In this document: positions 18,521-26,765 of the stretch, one piece after another
Layout: each line of letters begins with the position of its first letter
How positions within the stretch are numbered: position 1 is the first letter of the stretch
From: Boseongicola sp. H5
Lineage (GTDB): Bacteria; Pseudomonadota; Alphaproteobacteria; Rhodobacterales; Rhodobacteraceae
Assembly: GCA_020622165.1 (NCBI GenBank)
Contig: JACNMN010000003.1
Span: 62,001-126,000 of the forward strand
Length of the DNA: 64,000 bases
Direction of reading: 5' to 3'
Notes under the pieces: model-generated
What the model was told of the DNA's origin: nothing
Databases searched by the model: none
What the model saw: the letters and a program-made list of their open reading frames with translations, nothing else
Position numbers and translations under genes: made by a program

Positions 18521-18538
18521 TTTCAAAAGGAGACGGTG

Positions 18539-19276
18539 ATGACGGATTTGACGGGCAAATGCGCTTTGGTGACCGGGGCGTCAGGCGGGATCGGCGCGGA
18601 TATCGCGAGACAGCTGCACGCCGCGGGCGCGACTGTGGGTCTGAGCGGAACGCGGGTCGAGCCGCTGGAGGCGCTGGCCGCGGAACTGGGCGAGCGGGCC
18701 CATGTCCTGCCCTGCAACCTGAGCGATGCAGAGGCCGTCGAGGCGCTCCCGAAACAGGCGATCGCGGCGATGGGGTCTGTGGATATCCTTGTGAATAACG
18801 CGGGGATTACGCGGGATAACCTGTTCATGCGGATGTCCGACGAGGAATGGGCCAGCGTTCTGGAGGTGAACCTGACCTCCACCATGCGGCTGTGCCGGGG
18901 CGTGTTGCGCGGCATGATGAAGGCGCGCTGGGGCCGGATCGTCAACATCAGCTCGGTCGTGGGCGCCACGGGCAACCCGGGGCAGGGGAACTATGCGGCC
19001 TCTAAGGCGGGGATGGTGGGCATGTCGAAATCGCTGGCCTATGAAGTTGCCTCGCGGGGGATCACCGTCAATGCAGTGGCGCCGGGCTTCATCGAAACGG
19101 CCATGACCGACAAGCTGACCGACGACCAGAAGACCAAGATCCTTGCACAGATCCCGGCGGGCCGGATGGGCACACCGGGCGAGATCGCCGCGGCGGTGGT
19201 GTATCTTGCAAGCCCGGAGGCGGGCTATGTGACCGGGACCACGCTGCATGTGAATGGCGGGATGGCGATGCTTTGA
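18539..19276 (+). CDS. fabG: 3-oxoacyl-ACP reductase
   Basis: NADPH-dependent reductase of the fatty-acid elongation cycle; short-chain dehydrogenase of 245 residues. The Rossmann motif TGASGGIGADIARQL, the NNAG motif (VDILVNNAGITRDNLFMRM) and the catalytic Ser/Tyr/Lys set (INISSVVGATGNPGQGNYAASKAG) are all present, ending YVTGTTLHVNGGMAML as FabG does. AGGAG at 18528-18532 lies 6 bases before the ATG at 18539; the GTG three bases earlier is not needed. It is followed by an esterase-like gene, then acpP and fabF. Confidence 0.97.
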   Translation: MTDLTGKCALVTGASGGIGADIARQLHAAGATVGLSGTRVEPLEALAAELGERAHVLPCNLSDAEAVEALPKQAIAAMGSVDILVNNAGITRDNLFMRMSDEEWASVLEVNLTSTMRLCRGVLRGMMKARWGRIVNISSVVGATGNPGQGNYAASKAGMVGMSKSLAYEVASRGITVNAVAPGFIETAMTDKLTDDQKTKILAQIPAGRMGTPGEIAAAVVYLASPEAGYVTGTTLHVNGGMAML

Positions 19277-19362
19277 GCGATATCTCCTGGCAGCAGCGGG
19301 TGAGCCTGATACTGGCCCGATATGGGCAGAAACCCGTGTTGGCGCTGCCTTTTCCGTAGCCG

Positions 19363-20235
19363 GTGGCGCGGGCGCTGTTCAATCTGAACGCGCGGATCGT
19401 CTACAGGACGCCGCGCGATCTGACGCTGCGGGCGGACAGGATCGGCGGTGTGCCGGGCGTTTGGGCCGGCCGGCGGGGGCAGGCGAAAAACGGCGTGCTG
19501 CTGTTTCTGCATGGCGGCGCCTTTGTTCTGGGATCGGTCCGGTCCTATCGCCATCTGGTGGCGGCCCTTGCGGCCGAGGCGGGGCTGGAGGGGTTTCTGG
19601 CGGATTACCGGCTGGCCCCGGAGCATCCGTTTCCCGCGGCGCTGGACGATGCGCTGGCGGCCTATCAAGGGCTGCTGGCGGCGGGACACGCGCCGGACCG
19701 GATCGCCCTTGCCGGAGACAGCGCGGGCGGAGGGCTGGTTCTGTCGCTGCTGCATGTGCTGGGGCGGGAAGGCCTGCCGATGCCGGCGGTGGCCGGCGTG
19801 ATGTCGCCGATCACGGATATGACCTTTTCCGGCGCTTCGATAGCCGCGAACCTGAAACGCGACCCGCTGATCCCGGTGAAATGGGGATATCGCGGCGTCA
19901 TGGAGTATCTGAACGGGCACGACCCGCACGATCCGCGGGTTTCGCCGCTGTTCGGAGATTTTTCGAGCGCGCCGCCGGTGATGATACAGGCTTGCGAAAC
20001 CGAGGTTTTACGCGATGACGGGGTTCGCATGGCCGATTTGCTGCGGCGGGCCGGGCGGGAGGTGGTTCTGGATATCTGGCCCCGGGTGCCCCATGTGTGG
20101 CATCTGATGGCCGGACGTGTGCCCGAGGCGGACCGGGCCATTGCCGAGCTGGGCGGATTTCTGAGCCGCCATATTGCAGGGGAAACGGGCGATTCGGGAC
20201 AACGGGAGGGACCGGAAAAACCGCAACCAGCATAG
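19363..20235 (+). CDS. Alpha/beta hydrolase, HSL-type, with in-frame TAG upstream
   Basis: Carboxylesterase/lipase of the hormone-sensitive-lipase family, 290 residues if started at the GTG at 19363. The oxyanion motif LFLHGGAFVLGS, the nucleophile elbow IALAGDSAGGG, the acid region QACETEVLRDDGVRM and the His region VPHVWHLMAG are intact. The same frame is open upstream to a TTG at 19273 that overlaps the fabG stop, and that stretch (SDISWQQRVSLILARYGQKP) looks like the family's N-terminal cap, but a TAG at 19357-19359 interrupts it. No ribosome site precedes the GTG. Either the protein is truncated, the gene is newly inactivated, or the TAG is a sequence error. Confidence 0.7.
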   Translation: MARALFNLNARIVYRTPRDLTLRADRIGGVPGVWAGRRGQAKNGVLLFLHGGAFVLGSVRSYRHLVAALAAEAGLEGFLADYRLAPEHPFPAALDDALAAYQGLLAAGHAPDRIALAGDSAGGGLVLSLLHVLGREGLPMPAVAGVMSPITDMTFSGASIAANLKRDPLIPVKWGYRGVMEYLNGHDPHDPRVSPLFGDFSSAPPVMIQACETEVLRDDGVRMADLLRRAGREVVLDIWPRVPHVWHLMAGRVPEADRAIAELGGFLSRHIAGETGDSGQREGPEKPQPA

Positions 20236-20263
20236 TTGCCTTCGCTTCGGAGTATGCTATAGG
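20236..20263 (+). promoter_or_regulatory. Candidate sigma-70 promoter of acpP
   Basis: TTGCCT at 20236-20241, a 16-base spacer and TATAGG at 20258-20263, with a TG one base upstream of the -10 (extended -10). This leaves a leader of about 125 bases before acpP. It is the best match in the gap, but untested. Confidence 0.45.
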
Positions 20264-20393
20264 CGGCGCAGATTTGCCGGGGGGCGGGAACGCCAGACGG
20301 AAATGGACCGGCTTGACCGGTTTGGAAACCGCCAGATGGGCGAAACGAAGGGTGGCACGGACTATGTCTGCCCGCAACGGATGAGGAAAGACC

Positions 20394-20627
20394 ATGAGCG
20401 ACATCGCAGATCGCGTGAAGAAAATCGTCGTCGAGCACCTGAGCGTGGAAGAGGACAAAGTAACTGAAAACGCCTCGTTCATCGATGATCTGGGCGCAGA
20501 TTCGCTCGATACCGTTGAACTGGTCATGGCATTCGAAGAGGAATTCGGCATCGAGATTCCGGACGATGCGGCCGAAACCATTCAGACTTTCGGCGATGCG
20601 GTGAAATTCATCAAGGAAGCATCGTAA
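20394..20627 (+). CDS. acpP: Acyl carrier protein
   Basis: Small acidic carrier that holds growing fatty acyl chains on a phosphopantetheine arm. The 77 residues include the attachment motif [11 protein letters not shown] with Ser37 as the modified residue, as well as [16 protein letters not shown] at the N-terminus and [28 protein letters not shown] lies ahead of the ATG. A terminator follows at once, fitting a short, highly expressed transcript separate from fabF. Confidence 0.98.
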   Translation: MSDIADRVKKIVVEHLSVEEDKVTENASFIDDLGADSLDTVELVMAFEEEFGIEIPDDAAETIQTFGDAVKFIKEAS

Positions 20628-20658
20628 GCGATCGATTGCCAGTTTTGGAATTTGCAGG

Positions 20659-20684
20659 CGGCACCCTTTTGCGGGTGCCGTTTT
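20659..20684 (+). terminator. Terminator of acpP
   Basis: A perfect 8-bp stem CGGCACCC / GGGTGCCG with loop TTTTGC and TTTT directly after. It lies 31 bases beyond the acpP stop. fabF therefore probably has its own promoter in the remaining 220 bases. Confidence 0.85.
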
Positions 20685-20904
20685 GCTTTTGCGGGCTGTT
20701 TTCCGCCGGAAACCCGGGTTGTGGGCCCTTGGTTTGCAAGGCGCGGCCGGGCGGTACCCTGTGTTGGAATTGCATGTAGCATCTTGCCGGGCGGGATATA
20801 GAGAACCGGACGCACGCCACGTGATCGCCGGGCTGGGGATTGCCCCGGATCACCCAATGGCGGTATCAGGTGTCGAATTGCGCTGAGAAGATAAGGGGCG
20901 GGAT

Positions 20905-22161
20905 ATGAGGCGAGTGGTTGTTACCGGGCTGGGGCTGGTTACGCCTTTGGCCTGTGGGGTCGAAGAAAGCTGGTCGCGTTTGCTGGCCGGAAAATCGGGC
21001 GCGGGCACGATTACCAAGTTCGATACGACGGGCTTTGCCACGACCTATGCCTGTGAAGTGCCGCGGGGCGATGGTACGAATGGGACGTTCAATCCGGATG
21101 ACTGGATGGAGCCGAAAGAGCAGCGCAAGGTCGACGAATTCATCCTTTATGGAATGGCCGCCGCGCAGCAGGCCGTGGAAGACGCGGGCTGGATGCCGGA
21201 GGCCCATGAAGACCGGATCCGCACCGGGGTCATGATCGGATCGGGGATCGGTGGGTTGAACTCCATCGCCGAGACCTCGATCACGCTGAACGAACGCGGG
21301 CCGCGGCGGGTGTCGCCCTTCTTCGTGCCCGGTGCCCTGATCAATCTGGTCAGCGGTCAGGTGAGCATCCGCTACGGGTTCAAGGGACCGAACCATGCGG
21401 TCGTGACCGCCTGTTCGACCGGCGCGCATGCCATTGGCGACGCGGCGCGTCTGATCATGCTTGACGACGCGGATGTGATGATCGCCGGCGGGGCCGAAAG
21501 CCCGATCGGCGCCATCGGCGTGGCCGGGTTCAACGCGTGCAAGGCGCTGAGCACCAAGCGGGGCCATGAGCCCGAGAAGGCCAGCCGGCCCTGGGACGCG
21601 GATAGCGACGGGTTCGTCATGGGAGAGGGCGCGGGTATTGTCGTGCTGGAGGAATACGAGCATGCGAAGGCCCGCGGCGCTCGGATTTACGCCGAGATAC
21701 TGGGCTACGGCCTGTCGGGCGATGCCCATCACATCACCGCGCCGCCGCCGGATCACGAAGGCGCGGAGCGGGCCATGCGGGCGGCCCTGAAACGGGCGGG
21801 GCTGGAGCCTTCGGCGGTGGATTACGTGAACGCCCATGGAACATCCACCATGGCCGACACGATCGAACTGGGGGCCGTGGAACGGCTGATGGGGGACCAT
21901 GCGGAAAACGTGCTGATGTCGTCCACCAAATCGGCGACCGGGCATCTGTTGGGCGCGGCCGGTGCGATAGAGGCGATCTTCGCGATCCTGGCGTTGCGCG
22001 ATCAGGTGGCACCGCCGACGATCAACCTGGACAACCCGGCGGCCGAAACCCGGATCAACCTTTGTGCAAACACCAAGGTCGAGGGCGAGATCAACGTGGT
22101 TCAATCGAATTCTTTCGGGTTTGGCGGAACGAATGCCTGCCTGATCATGGGGAAAGTCTGA
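20905..22161 (+). CDS. fabF: 3-oxoacyl-ACP synthase II
   Basis: Condensing enzyme of fatty-acid elongation (KAS II). The 418-residue protein begins [23 protein letters not shown]. The Cys-His-His triad is seen as VVTACSTGAH (Cys170), NAHGTSTMADT (His near 311) and SATGHLLGAAG, and the C-terminal [14 protein letters not shown] is typical. It runs into mltG 4 bases after its stop. A second condensing enzyme, fabB, lies near 44 kb beside fabA, so this one is assigned to FabF. Confidence 0.96.
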   Translation: MRRVVVTGLGLVTPLACGVEESWSRLLAGKSGAGTITKFDTTGFATTYACEVPRGDGTNGTFNPDDWMEPKEQRKVDEFILYGMAAAQQAVEDAGWMPEAHEDRIRTGVMIGSGIGGLNSIAETSITLNERGPRRVSPFFVPGALINLVSGQVSIRYGFKGPNHAVVTACSTGAHAIGDAARLIMLDDADVMIAGGAESPIGAIGVAGFNACKALSTKRGHEPEKASRPWDADSDGFVMGEGAGIVVLEEYEHAKARGARIYAEILGYGLSGDAHHITAPPPDHEGAERAMRAALKRAGLEPSAVDYVNAHGTSTMADTIELGAVERLMGDHAENVLMSSTKSATGHLLGAAGAIEAIFAILALRDQVAPPTINLDNPAAETRINLCANTKVEGEINVVQSNSFGFGGTNACLIMGKV

Positions 22162-22165
22162 CCTT

Positions 22166-23332
22166 ATGTGGAAACACGTCGCCGCCAACGGGCTGAGCTT
22201 TCTGATCGTGGCGTTCATCGCCTTTGCGGCGGCAATCGGCTGGGGGCAGAGGGAATTCACCACGTCGGGGCCCTTGCAGCAGGCGATCTTTTTCGAAGTG
22301 GAGCGGGGCGCGAGCCTGCGCACCGTGTCGGAGGGGCTTGCCGAGGAGGGGGCCATTTCCAGCCCGATGGTCTTCCGGCTTGGCGCGGATTACACCGGAC
22401 AGGCCGGGGAACTGCGGTTCGGGAATTACGAGATCCCGGCGGGTGCCTCCATGGCGGAGATTCTGGATATCGTGACATCCGGGGCGGCCTCCACCTTTCG
22501 CTATACGGCGACATTCGTGTTGCGCAACCAGGGCACGGGCGAGATCCGTCTGCGGGAGCGTGTGCCGGGCACGGGCGAGATCATAGAACTGGCGACCTTT
22601 GCCTATGAAGAGGAAGTGCCGGAGATCTACCGGGAACTGACCGGCAGCGATGCACAGGTGGTGTATCGGGTTTCGGTGCCCGAGGGGCTGACCAGCTGGC
22701 AGATCGTCGAGGGGCTCAACCAGGCGGAGTTTCTGAGCGGGGAGGTGCCGGAACTGCCGCAGGAGGGCATGCTGGCGCCCGACACCTACGAGGTGGAGCG
22801 CGGCGCGGACCGGCAGGAGTTGCTGGCGCGGATGCAGGCGGCGCAGGAGGAGATCCTGACGGCGGCCTGGGAGGCCCGTGCCGATGACGTGCCGTTGGAC
22901 ACAATCGAGGAGGCGCTGATTCTGGCGTCGATCATCGAGAAGGAAACCTCGGTGCCGGAAGAGCGCGGCCGGGTGGCGAGCGTTTTCGAGAATCGCCTGA
23001 ACCGGGGGATGCGGTTGCAGACCGACCCGACGGTGATTTACGGGGTCACGAACGGACGCGGCGTATTGGGCCGCGGCATCCGGCAGAGCGAGTTGCGCGA
23101 TGACAATCCGTGGAACACCTACGTGATCGATGGCCTGCCGATAACCCCGATCGCCAACCCCGGACGGGCCGCGATCGAGGCGGCGCTGAACCCGGACGGA
23201 ACGGATTACGTGTTCTTCGTTGCCGATGGGACGGGGGGCCATGCTTTCGCCGAAACCCTTGAGGAGCATAACCGGAACGTGGCCCGCTGGCGCCAGATCG
23301 AAGCGGAACGCGAGGCGTCCGCGACCGAGTGA
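22166..23332 (+). CDS. mltG: Endolytic murein transglycosylase MltG
   Basis: Inner-membrane lytic transglycosylase that cuts nascent glycan strands near the synthesis site. The 388-residue protein has one N-terminal membrane helix (LSFLIVAFIAFAAAIGW), a LysM-like region and the YceG catalytic domain with PEEGMLAPDTYEV-like sequence and the catalytic Glu in ALILASIIEKETSV. LNRGMRLQTDPTVIYGV and YVIDGLPITPIANPGRAAIEAALNP are family hallmarks. It directly follows fabF (4-base gap), a common alphaproteobacterial pairing linking fatty-acid and wall synthesis. Confidence 0.95.
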   Translation: MWKHVAANGLSFLIVAFIAFAAAIGWGQREFTTSGPLQQAIFFEVERGASLRTVSEGLAEEGAISSPMVFRLGADYTGQAGELRFGNYEIPAGASMAEILDIVTSGAASTFRYTATFVLRNQGTGEIRLRERVPGTGEIIELATFAYEEEVPEIYRELTGSDAQVVYRVSVPEGLTSWQIVEGLNQAEFLSGEVPELPQEGMLAPDTYEVERGADRQELLARMQAAQEEILTAAWEARADDVPLDTIEEALILASIIEKETSVPEERGRVASVFENRLNRGMRLQTDPTVIYGVTNGRGVLGRGIRQSELRDDNPWNTYVIDGLPITPIANPGRAAIEAALNPDGTDYVFFVADGTGGHAFAETLEEHNRNVARWRQIEAEREASATE

Positions 23333-23415
23333 GGCCGCGCCCGATGCGGATCGCGGGGCGTGGGGTGCCAACCTCTCCGCGGCCTCGGCATCTCGGGGAG
23401 TAGGAGGCGCGGGAG

Positions 23416-23461
23416 GTTAACAGAGTGTAACGCCGTGCGGGCCCCGTTAACCCTTTGTAAA
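23416..23461 (+). repeat. Direct repeat GTTAAC-N4-TGTAA upstream of the GTA
   Basis: Two copies of GTTAAC-N4-TGTAA(C/A), at 23416-23431 and 23446-23461, exactly 30 bp apart and so on nearly the same face of the helix. The second copy ends 11 bases before a TTGACT box. The position suggests an activator site for the gene transfer agent operon. The half-sites resemble CtrA sites (TTAA-N7-TTAA) but with spacing shorter by one. The binding protein is unknown. Confidence 0.55.
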
Positions 23462-23472
23462 TGAAAAACTTA

Positions 23473-23501
23473 TTGACTGTGCGCGCGGTCTGTGGCATCA
23501 C
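23473..23501 (+). promoter_or_regulatory. Candidate promoter of the GTA operon
   Basis: TTGACT at 23473-23478 is a good -35. After 17 bases stands only a weak -10 (CATCAC at 23496-23501), which suits a promoter that depends on an activator. It lies 100 bases before the TTG start of g1 and just after the 30-bp-spaced direct repeat. An inverted repeat TCAC-TT-GTGA at 23498-23507 overlaps the expected start point. Assignment rests on position and the -35 only. Confidence 0.4.
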
Positions 23502-23526
23502 TTGTGACATGCTGGAAGAAGTGGGT

Positions 23527-23563
23527 AAGCGGCCCGGGATTTGATGTCCCGCGGTCGCTTTTT
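23527..23563 (+). terminator. Terminator-like hairpin in the GTA leader
   Basis: A 13-bp stem with one bulged C and one G-T pair (23527-23539 with 23547-23560), a 7-base loop and a T run (23559-23563). It lies between the candidate GTA promoter and the g1 start, 38 bases before the TTG. It could be an attenuator, the end of a roughly 55-base small RNA, or the terminator of fabF-mltG if the real GTA promoter is further down. Confidence 0.6.
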
Positions 23564-23601
23564 CATTTCTCGCTCGTGCGGGTTTTGAAGCACGGGGACT
23601 A

Positions 23602-23982
23602 TTGAACTTGACAGCTATTACTCACGAAACACCCGGTCTGGAAACGGACCGTAACGATCTGGCACGGGCCGAAGGGATCGTGGCCGAGGCGATGAAGGCC
23701 TTCGATGTGGCGCTGGAGGTGCTGTCCGATGCGATTGACGCGCTGCGGGCAGAAAAGACGGTGGGCGAACAGGAGGTCACCAAGGACCTCAGGGCGATGA
23801 ACACCGCCTACATGTTCGCCTTGCAGATGCGGGAGAAAGCGCGTGACGCAGGAGACAGAAACGGGACCGCTGCCGGGGGGGGAGGACTTGACCTTGACGC
23901 AGCGCGCGAGGAGATCGGCCTCCGCCTGGCTTGCCTTGAGGCCGCAAGCGGAAGTGGACGCGTTTCTGGAAAGCCTGAGTGA
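23602..23982 (+). CDS. GTA small terminase subunit (g1)
   Basis: First gene of the gene transfer agent cluster; by order and sequence the counterpart of R. capsulatus orfg1, the small terminase that helps load host DNA into heads. The 126-residue protein is largely helical: NDLARAEGIVAEAMKAFDVALEVLSDAIDALRAEK, then YMFALQMREKARDAG and a C-terminal LDLDAAREEIGLRLACLEAA. Translation must begin at a TTG (23602, or 23608), because the first ATG lies about 30 codons in; GGGG precedes it at normal spacing. It overlaps the large terminase gene in another frame. The rare start codon suggests weak, controlled expression. Confidence 0.75.
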   Translation: MNLTAITHETPGLETDRNDLARAEGIVAEAMKAFDVALEVLSDAIDALRAEKTVGEQEVTKDLRAMNTAYMFALQMREKARDAGDRNGTAAGGGGLDLDAAREEIGLRLACLEAASGSGRVSGKPE

Positions 23983-25252
23983 TCAGGCGCTGGCGGCGCT
24001 GCCCTACGTCTTCGATGTCTGGGCCTTGCCGCACCAATTGCCGCCGGAGGGGGACTGGCGGACCTGGGTGATCCTGGGCGGTCGCGGCGCGGGGAAAACC
24101 CGCGCCGGGGCCGAATGGGTGCGGATGATGGTCGAGGGCGGCACGGCCGAGGCACCGGGGCGGGCGCGGCGGCTGGCGCTGGTGGGGGAGACCTATGATC
24201 AGGCGCTGGCCGTCATGGTGAAGGGGGAGAGCGGGATATTGGCCTGCTCTCCACCCGACCGGCGCCCGCGCTGGGTGGCCGGGGAGCGGATGCTGGTCTG
24301 GCCGAACGGTGCGGAGGCCCGGCTCTACTCCGCCCATGATCCGGAGGCGTTGCGGGGGCCACAGTTCGATGCGGCATGGGTCGATGAGCTGGCCAAGTGG
24401 AAACGGGCGCAGGACACCTGGGACATGTTGCAGTTCGGGCTGCGGCTGGGCCGCCATCCGCAACAGGTCGTCACCACCACACCGCGCAACGTGGCGGTTC
24501 TGAAAGACCTGCTGACCCGGGAGAACACGGTGATGACAAGCGCACCGACGGAGGCGAACCGGGCCTATCTGGCGCCGTCCTTTCTGGACGATGTGAGGGA
24601 GCGCTACGGCAATACGCGACTGGGCCGGCAGGAGCTGGACGGGGAGCTGCTGGAGGATGTGGATGGGGCGCTGTGGCGGCGGGCGTATCTGGATGCCGCA
24701 CGGGTCGAGACGGTGCCCGATGGCGCGCGCGTGATCGTGGCGGTGGACCCGCCGGTGACGGGACATGACGGCTCCGACGCGTGCGGGATCGTGGTTGTGG
24801 GCGTTGTTCGGGACGGGCCGCCCGAAAAATGGCACGCGGTGGTGATCGAGGACTGTTCGGTCCGAGCGGCAACGCCGCAGGGCTGGGCGGAAGTGGCGAG
24901 TGCGGCCTATCACCGGCACGGGGCCGGACGGATGGTGGCGGAGGTCAATCAGGGCGGCGATCTTGTCGAGACGATCATGCGGCAGACCGATCCGCTGGTG
25001 AATTACCGGGCGGTGCGGGCCTCCCGCGGGAAGGTGGCCCGCGCGGAGCCGGTGGCCGCCTTGTATGAGCAGGGACGGGTCCGGCATCTGGGCACCTTGC
25101 CGCAACTGGAAGACGAGATGTGCAAGATGGCGCTGACCGGGTTCGAGGGCCGCGGAAGCCCGGACCGGGTGGACGCGCTTGTCTGGGCGCTGACCGACGG
25201 GATGCTGGGACCCGCGCGGGCCTACCGGAACCCCGCGGTGCGGACGCTGTAA
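23954..25252 (+). CDS. GTA large terminase, TerL (g2)
   Basis: ATP-driven packaging motor and nuclease that cuts host DNA into GTA-sized pieces. Walker A is GGRGAGKTRAG near residue 43. The nuclease domain starts at VIVAVDPPVTGHDGSDACGIVVVG and has MVAEVNQGGDLV and a C-terminal FEGRGSPDRVDALVWALTDGM. The GTG at 23954 gives 432 residues, a 29-base overlap with g1 and a family-like start VDAFLESLSDQALAALPYVF. An earlier GTG at 23843 would add 37 residues and overlap g1 by 140 bases. No mobile-element integrase or cos-type site is associated. Confidence 0.92.
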   Translation: MDAFLESLSDQALAALPYVFDVWALPHQLPPEGDWRTWVILGGRGAGKTRAGAEWVRMMVEGGTAEAPGRARRLALVGETYDQALAVMVKGESGILACSPPDRRPRWVAGERMLVWPNGAEARLYSAHDPEALRGPQFDAAWVDELAKWKRAQDTWDMLQFGLRLGRHPQQVVTTTPRNVAVLKDLLTRENTVMTSAPTEANRAYLAPSFLDDVRERYGNTRLGRQELDGELLEDVDGALWRRAYLDAARVETVPDGARVIVAVDPPVTGHDGSDACGIVVVGVVRDGPPEKWHAVVIEDCSVRAATPQGWAEVASAAYHRHGAGRMVAEVNQGGDLVETIMRQTDPLVNYRAVRASRGKVARAEPVAALYEQGRVRHLGTLPQLEDEMCKMALTGFEGRGSPDRVDALVWALTDGMLGPARAYRNPAVRTL

Positions 25253-25350
25253 CGAAGGTGAAACTGGTCGAAGGGGCGCTCATCCGCCCTTGTCGGGGTG
25301 CCTCGCATGATGCGGCGGCGCCCTTTTTCATGGACTGAGGAGAGATGCGG

Positions 25351-26514
25351 ATGGTGTTGGATTTCTTGAAACGCGGCACGGTCGAGGTGCCGGAGGCCAA
25401 GGCCTCGGCAGCGGGCCGGGTGATGGCCTGGGGCGGGGCCGGGCGTGTCGCATGGAGCCCGCGGGATACGGCGTCTTTGACGCGGACCGGATTTCAGGGG
25501 AACCCGGTGGGTTATCGCTCGGTCAAGCTGATCGCGGAGGCGGGGGCGGCGCTGCCGGTTGTCTGTCAGGATGCGGAGCGGCGCTATGACCTCCACCCGG
25601 TTCTGGGGCTTCTGTCGCGGCCCAATCAGGCACAGGGGCGCGCCGAACTGATGGAGGCGCTTTACGCCCAGCTATTGCTGTCGGGCAATGGCTATCTGGA
25701 GGCCGTGACGCCGGGGCCCGGGGTTCCGGGAGAGTTGCATGTGCTGCGTTCGGACAGGATGAGCCTTGTGCCCGGCGCCGACGGCTGGCCGGTGGCCTAT
25801 GACTACACGGTTGGGGCGAAGAAGCACCGTTTTGCGCCCGAGCTGATCTGCCATATCCGAAACTTCCACCCGCAGGACGACCATTACGGGCTGGCACCGC
25901 TTCAGGCGGCGGCGACGGCGATCGACGTCCATAACAGTGCCTCGCGCTGGTCGAAGTCGCTTCTGGACAATGCGGCGCGGCCGTCGGGCGCGATCGTCTA
26001 TCGCAGTGCGGATGGCGCCGGATCGATGAGTCAGGACCAGTTCGACCGGTTGCAGGCCGAGATGGAGGCCCATCACCAAGGCGCGCGGAATGCCGGCCGG
26101 CCGATGTTGCTGGAAGGCGGGCTTGACTGGAAACCGATGGGCTTCAGCCCGTCGGATATGGAGTTTCAGAAGACCAAGGAGGCCGCCGCGCGGGAAATCG
26201 CGCTGGCCTTCGGGGTTCCGCCGATGCTGCTGGGCATTCCGGGGGACGCGACCTACGCGAATTATGCCGAAGCGAACCGGGCGTTCTATCGGCTGACCGT
26301 CTTGCCGATGGCGCAGAAGGTTCTTGCGCAGCTGTCGCACTGGCTGTCGGGGTTTGCGGGCGAGATCGTCGAGTTGAAGCCGGATCTGGATCAGGTGCCC
26401 GCCCTGGCCACGGAGCGCGATGCGCAATGGCGCAGGGTGGCCGAGGCCGATTTTCTGACCCAGGCGGAAAAGCGCATGATGCTTGGGCTTCCGAAACTGG
26501 TGGAGGATGAATGA
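25351..26514 (+). CDS. GTA portal protein (g3)
   Basis: HK97-family portal, the dodecameric ring at the capsid vertex through which DNA enters. The 387 residues include TGFQGNPVGYRSVKLIAEAGAALPV near the start, HPVLGLLSRPNQAQGRAELMEALYAQLLLSGNGYLE, ELICHIRNFHPQDDHYGLAPLQAAATAID, and IALAFGVPPMLLGIPGDATYANYAEANRAFY, all strong portal signatures. AGGAGA is 7 bases before the ATG at 25351; the ATG at 25345 is too close to it. The gene ends in an ATGA overlap with g3.5. The 98-base gap after terL holds no other gene. Confidence 0.95.
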   Translation: MVLDFLKRGTVEVPEAKASAAGRVMAWGGAGRVAWSPRDTASLTRTGFQGNPVGYRSVKLIAEAGAALPVVCQDAERRYDLHPVLGLLSRPNQAQGRAELMEALYAQLLLSGNGYLEAVTPGPGVPGELHVLRSDRMSLVPGADGWPVAYDYTVGAKKHRFAPELICHIRNFHPQDDHYGLAPLQAAATAIDVHNSASRWSKSLLDNAARPSGAIVYRSADGAGSMSQDQFDRLQAEMEAHHQGARNAGRPMLLEGGLDWKPMGFSPSDMEFQKTKEAAAREIALAFGVPPMLLGIPGDATYANYAEANRAFYRLTVLPMAQKVLAQLSHWLSGFAGEIVELKPDLDQVPALATERDAQWRRVAEADFLTQAEKRMMLGLPKLVEDE

Positions 26515-26756
26515 GTGGGCGCGACGCGGGCGGCTCCCGGTATCTTTATGACCCGTTCGATGCGGCCAATGCACGGATCGAGGCCAATGAACGGGTGCTG
26601 GAGGAGCGGTGGCAGGCGCTGACCTTCCGCCTGGAAGCGATCGAAACCGCGATCGAGCGGCTGGAACGGCGATTATGGCTGGCCGTTTTTGGCGTGGTCA
26701 GCGTGATCCTGGCCCAGGGTATCAACGAGTTGATCCAGATGAGTTCTGGTGGATAG
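26511..26756 (+). CDS. GTA head formation protein, rcc01685-like (g3.5)
   Basis: Small protein of 81 residues lying between portal and prohead protease, where R. capsulatus has rcc01685. It has a coiled-coil-like stretch (NARIEANERVLEERWQALTFRLEAIETAIERLERRL) followed by one membrane-like segment (LWLAVFGVVSVILAQGINELI). The start overlaps the portal stop (ATGA), so it is translationally coupled. Databases name the family after a head-formation role; how it acts, and whether the hydrophobic tail inserts in a membrane, is not known from the sequence. Confidence 0.8.
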   Translation: MSGRDAGGSRYLYDPFDAANARIEANERVLEERWQALTFRLEAIETAIERLERRLWLAVFGVVSVILAQGINELIQMSSGG

Positions 26757-26765
26757 GAGACGGGA

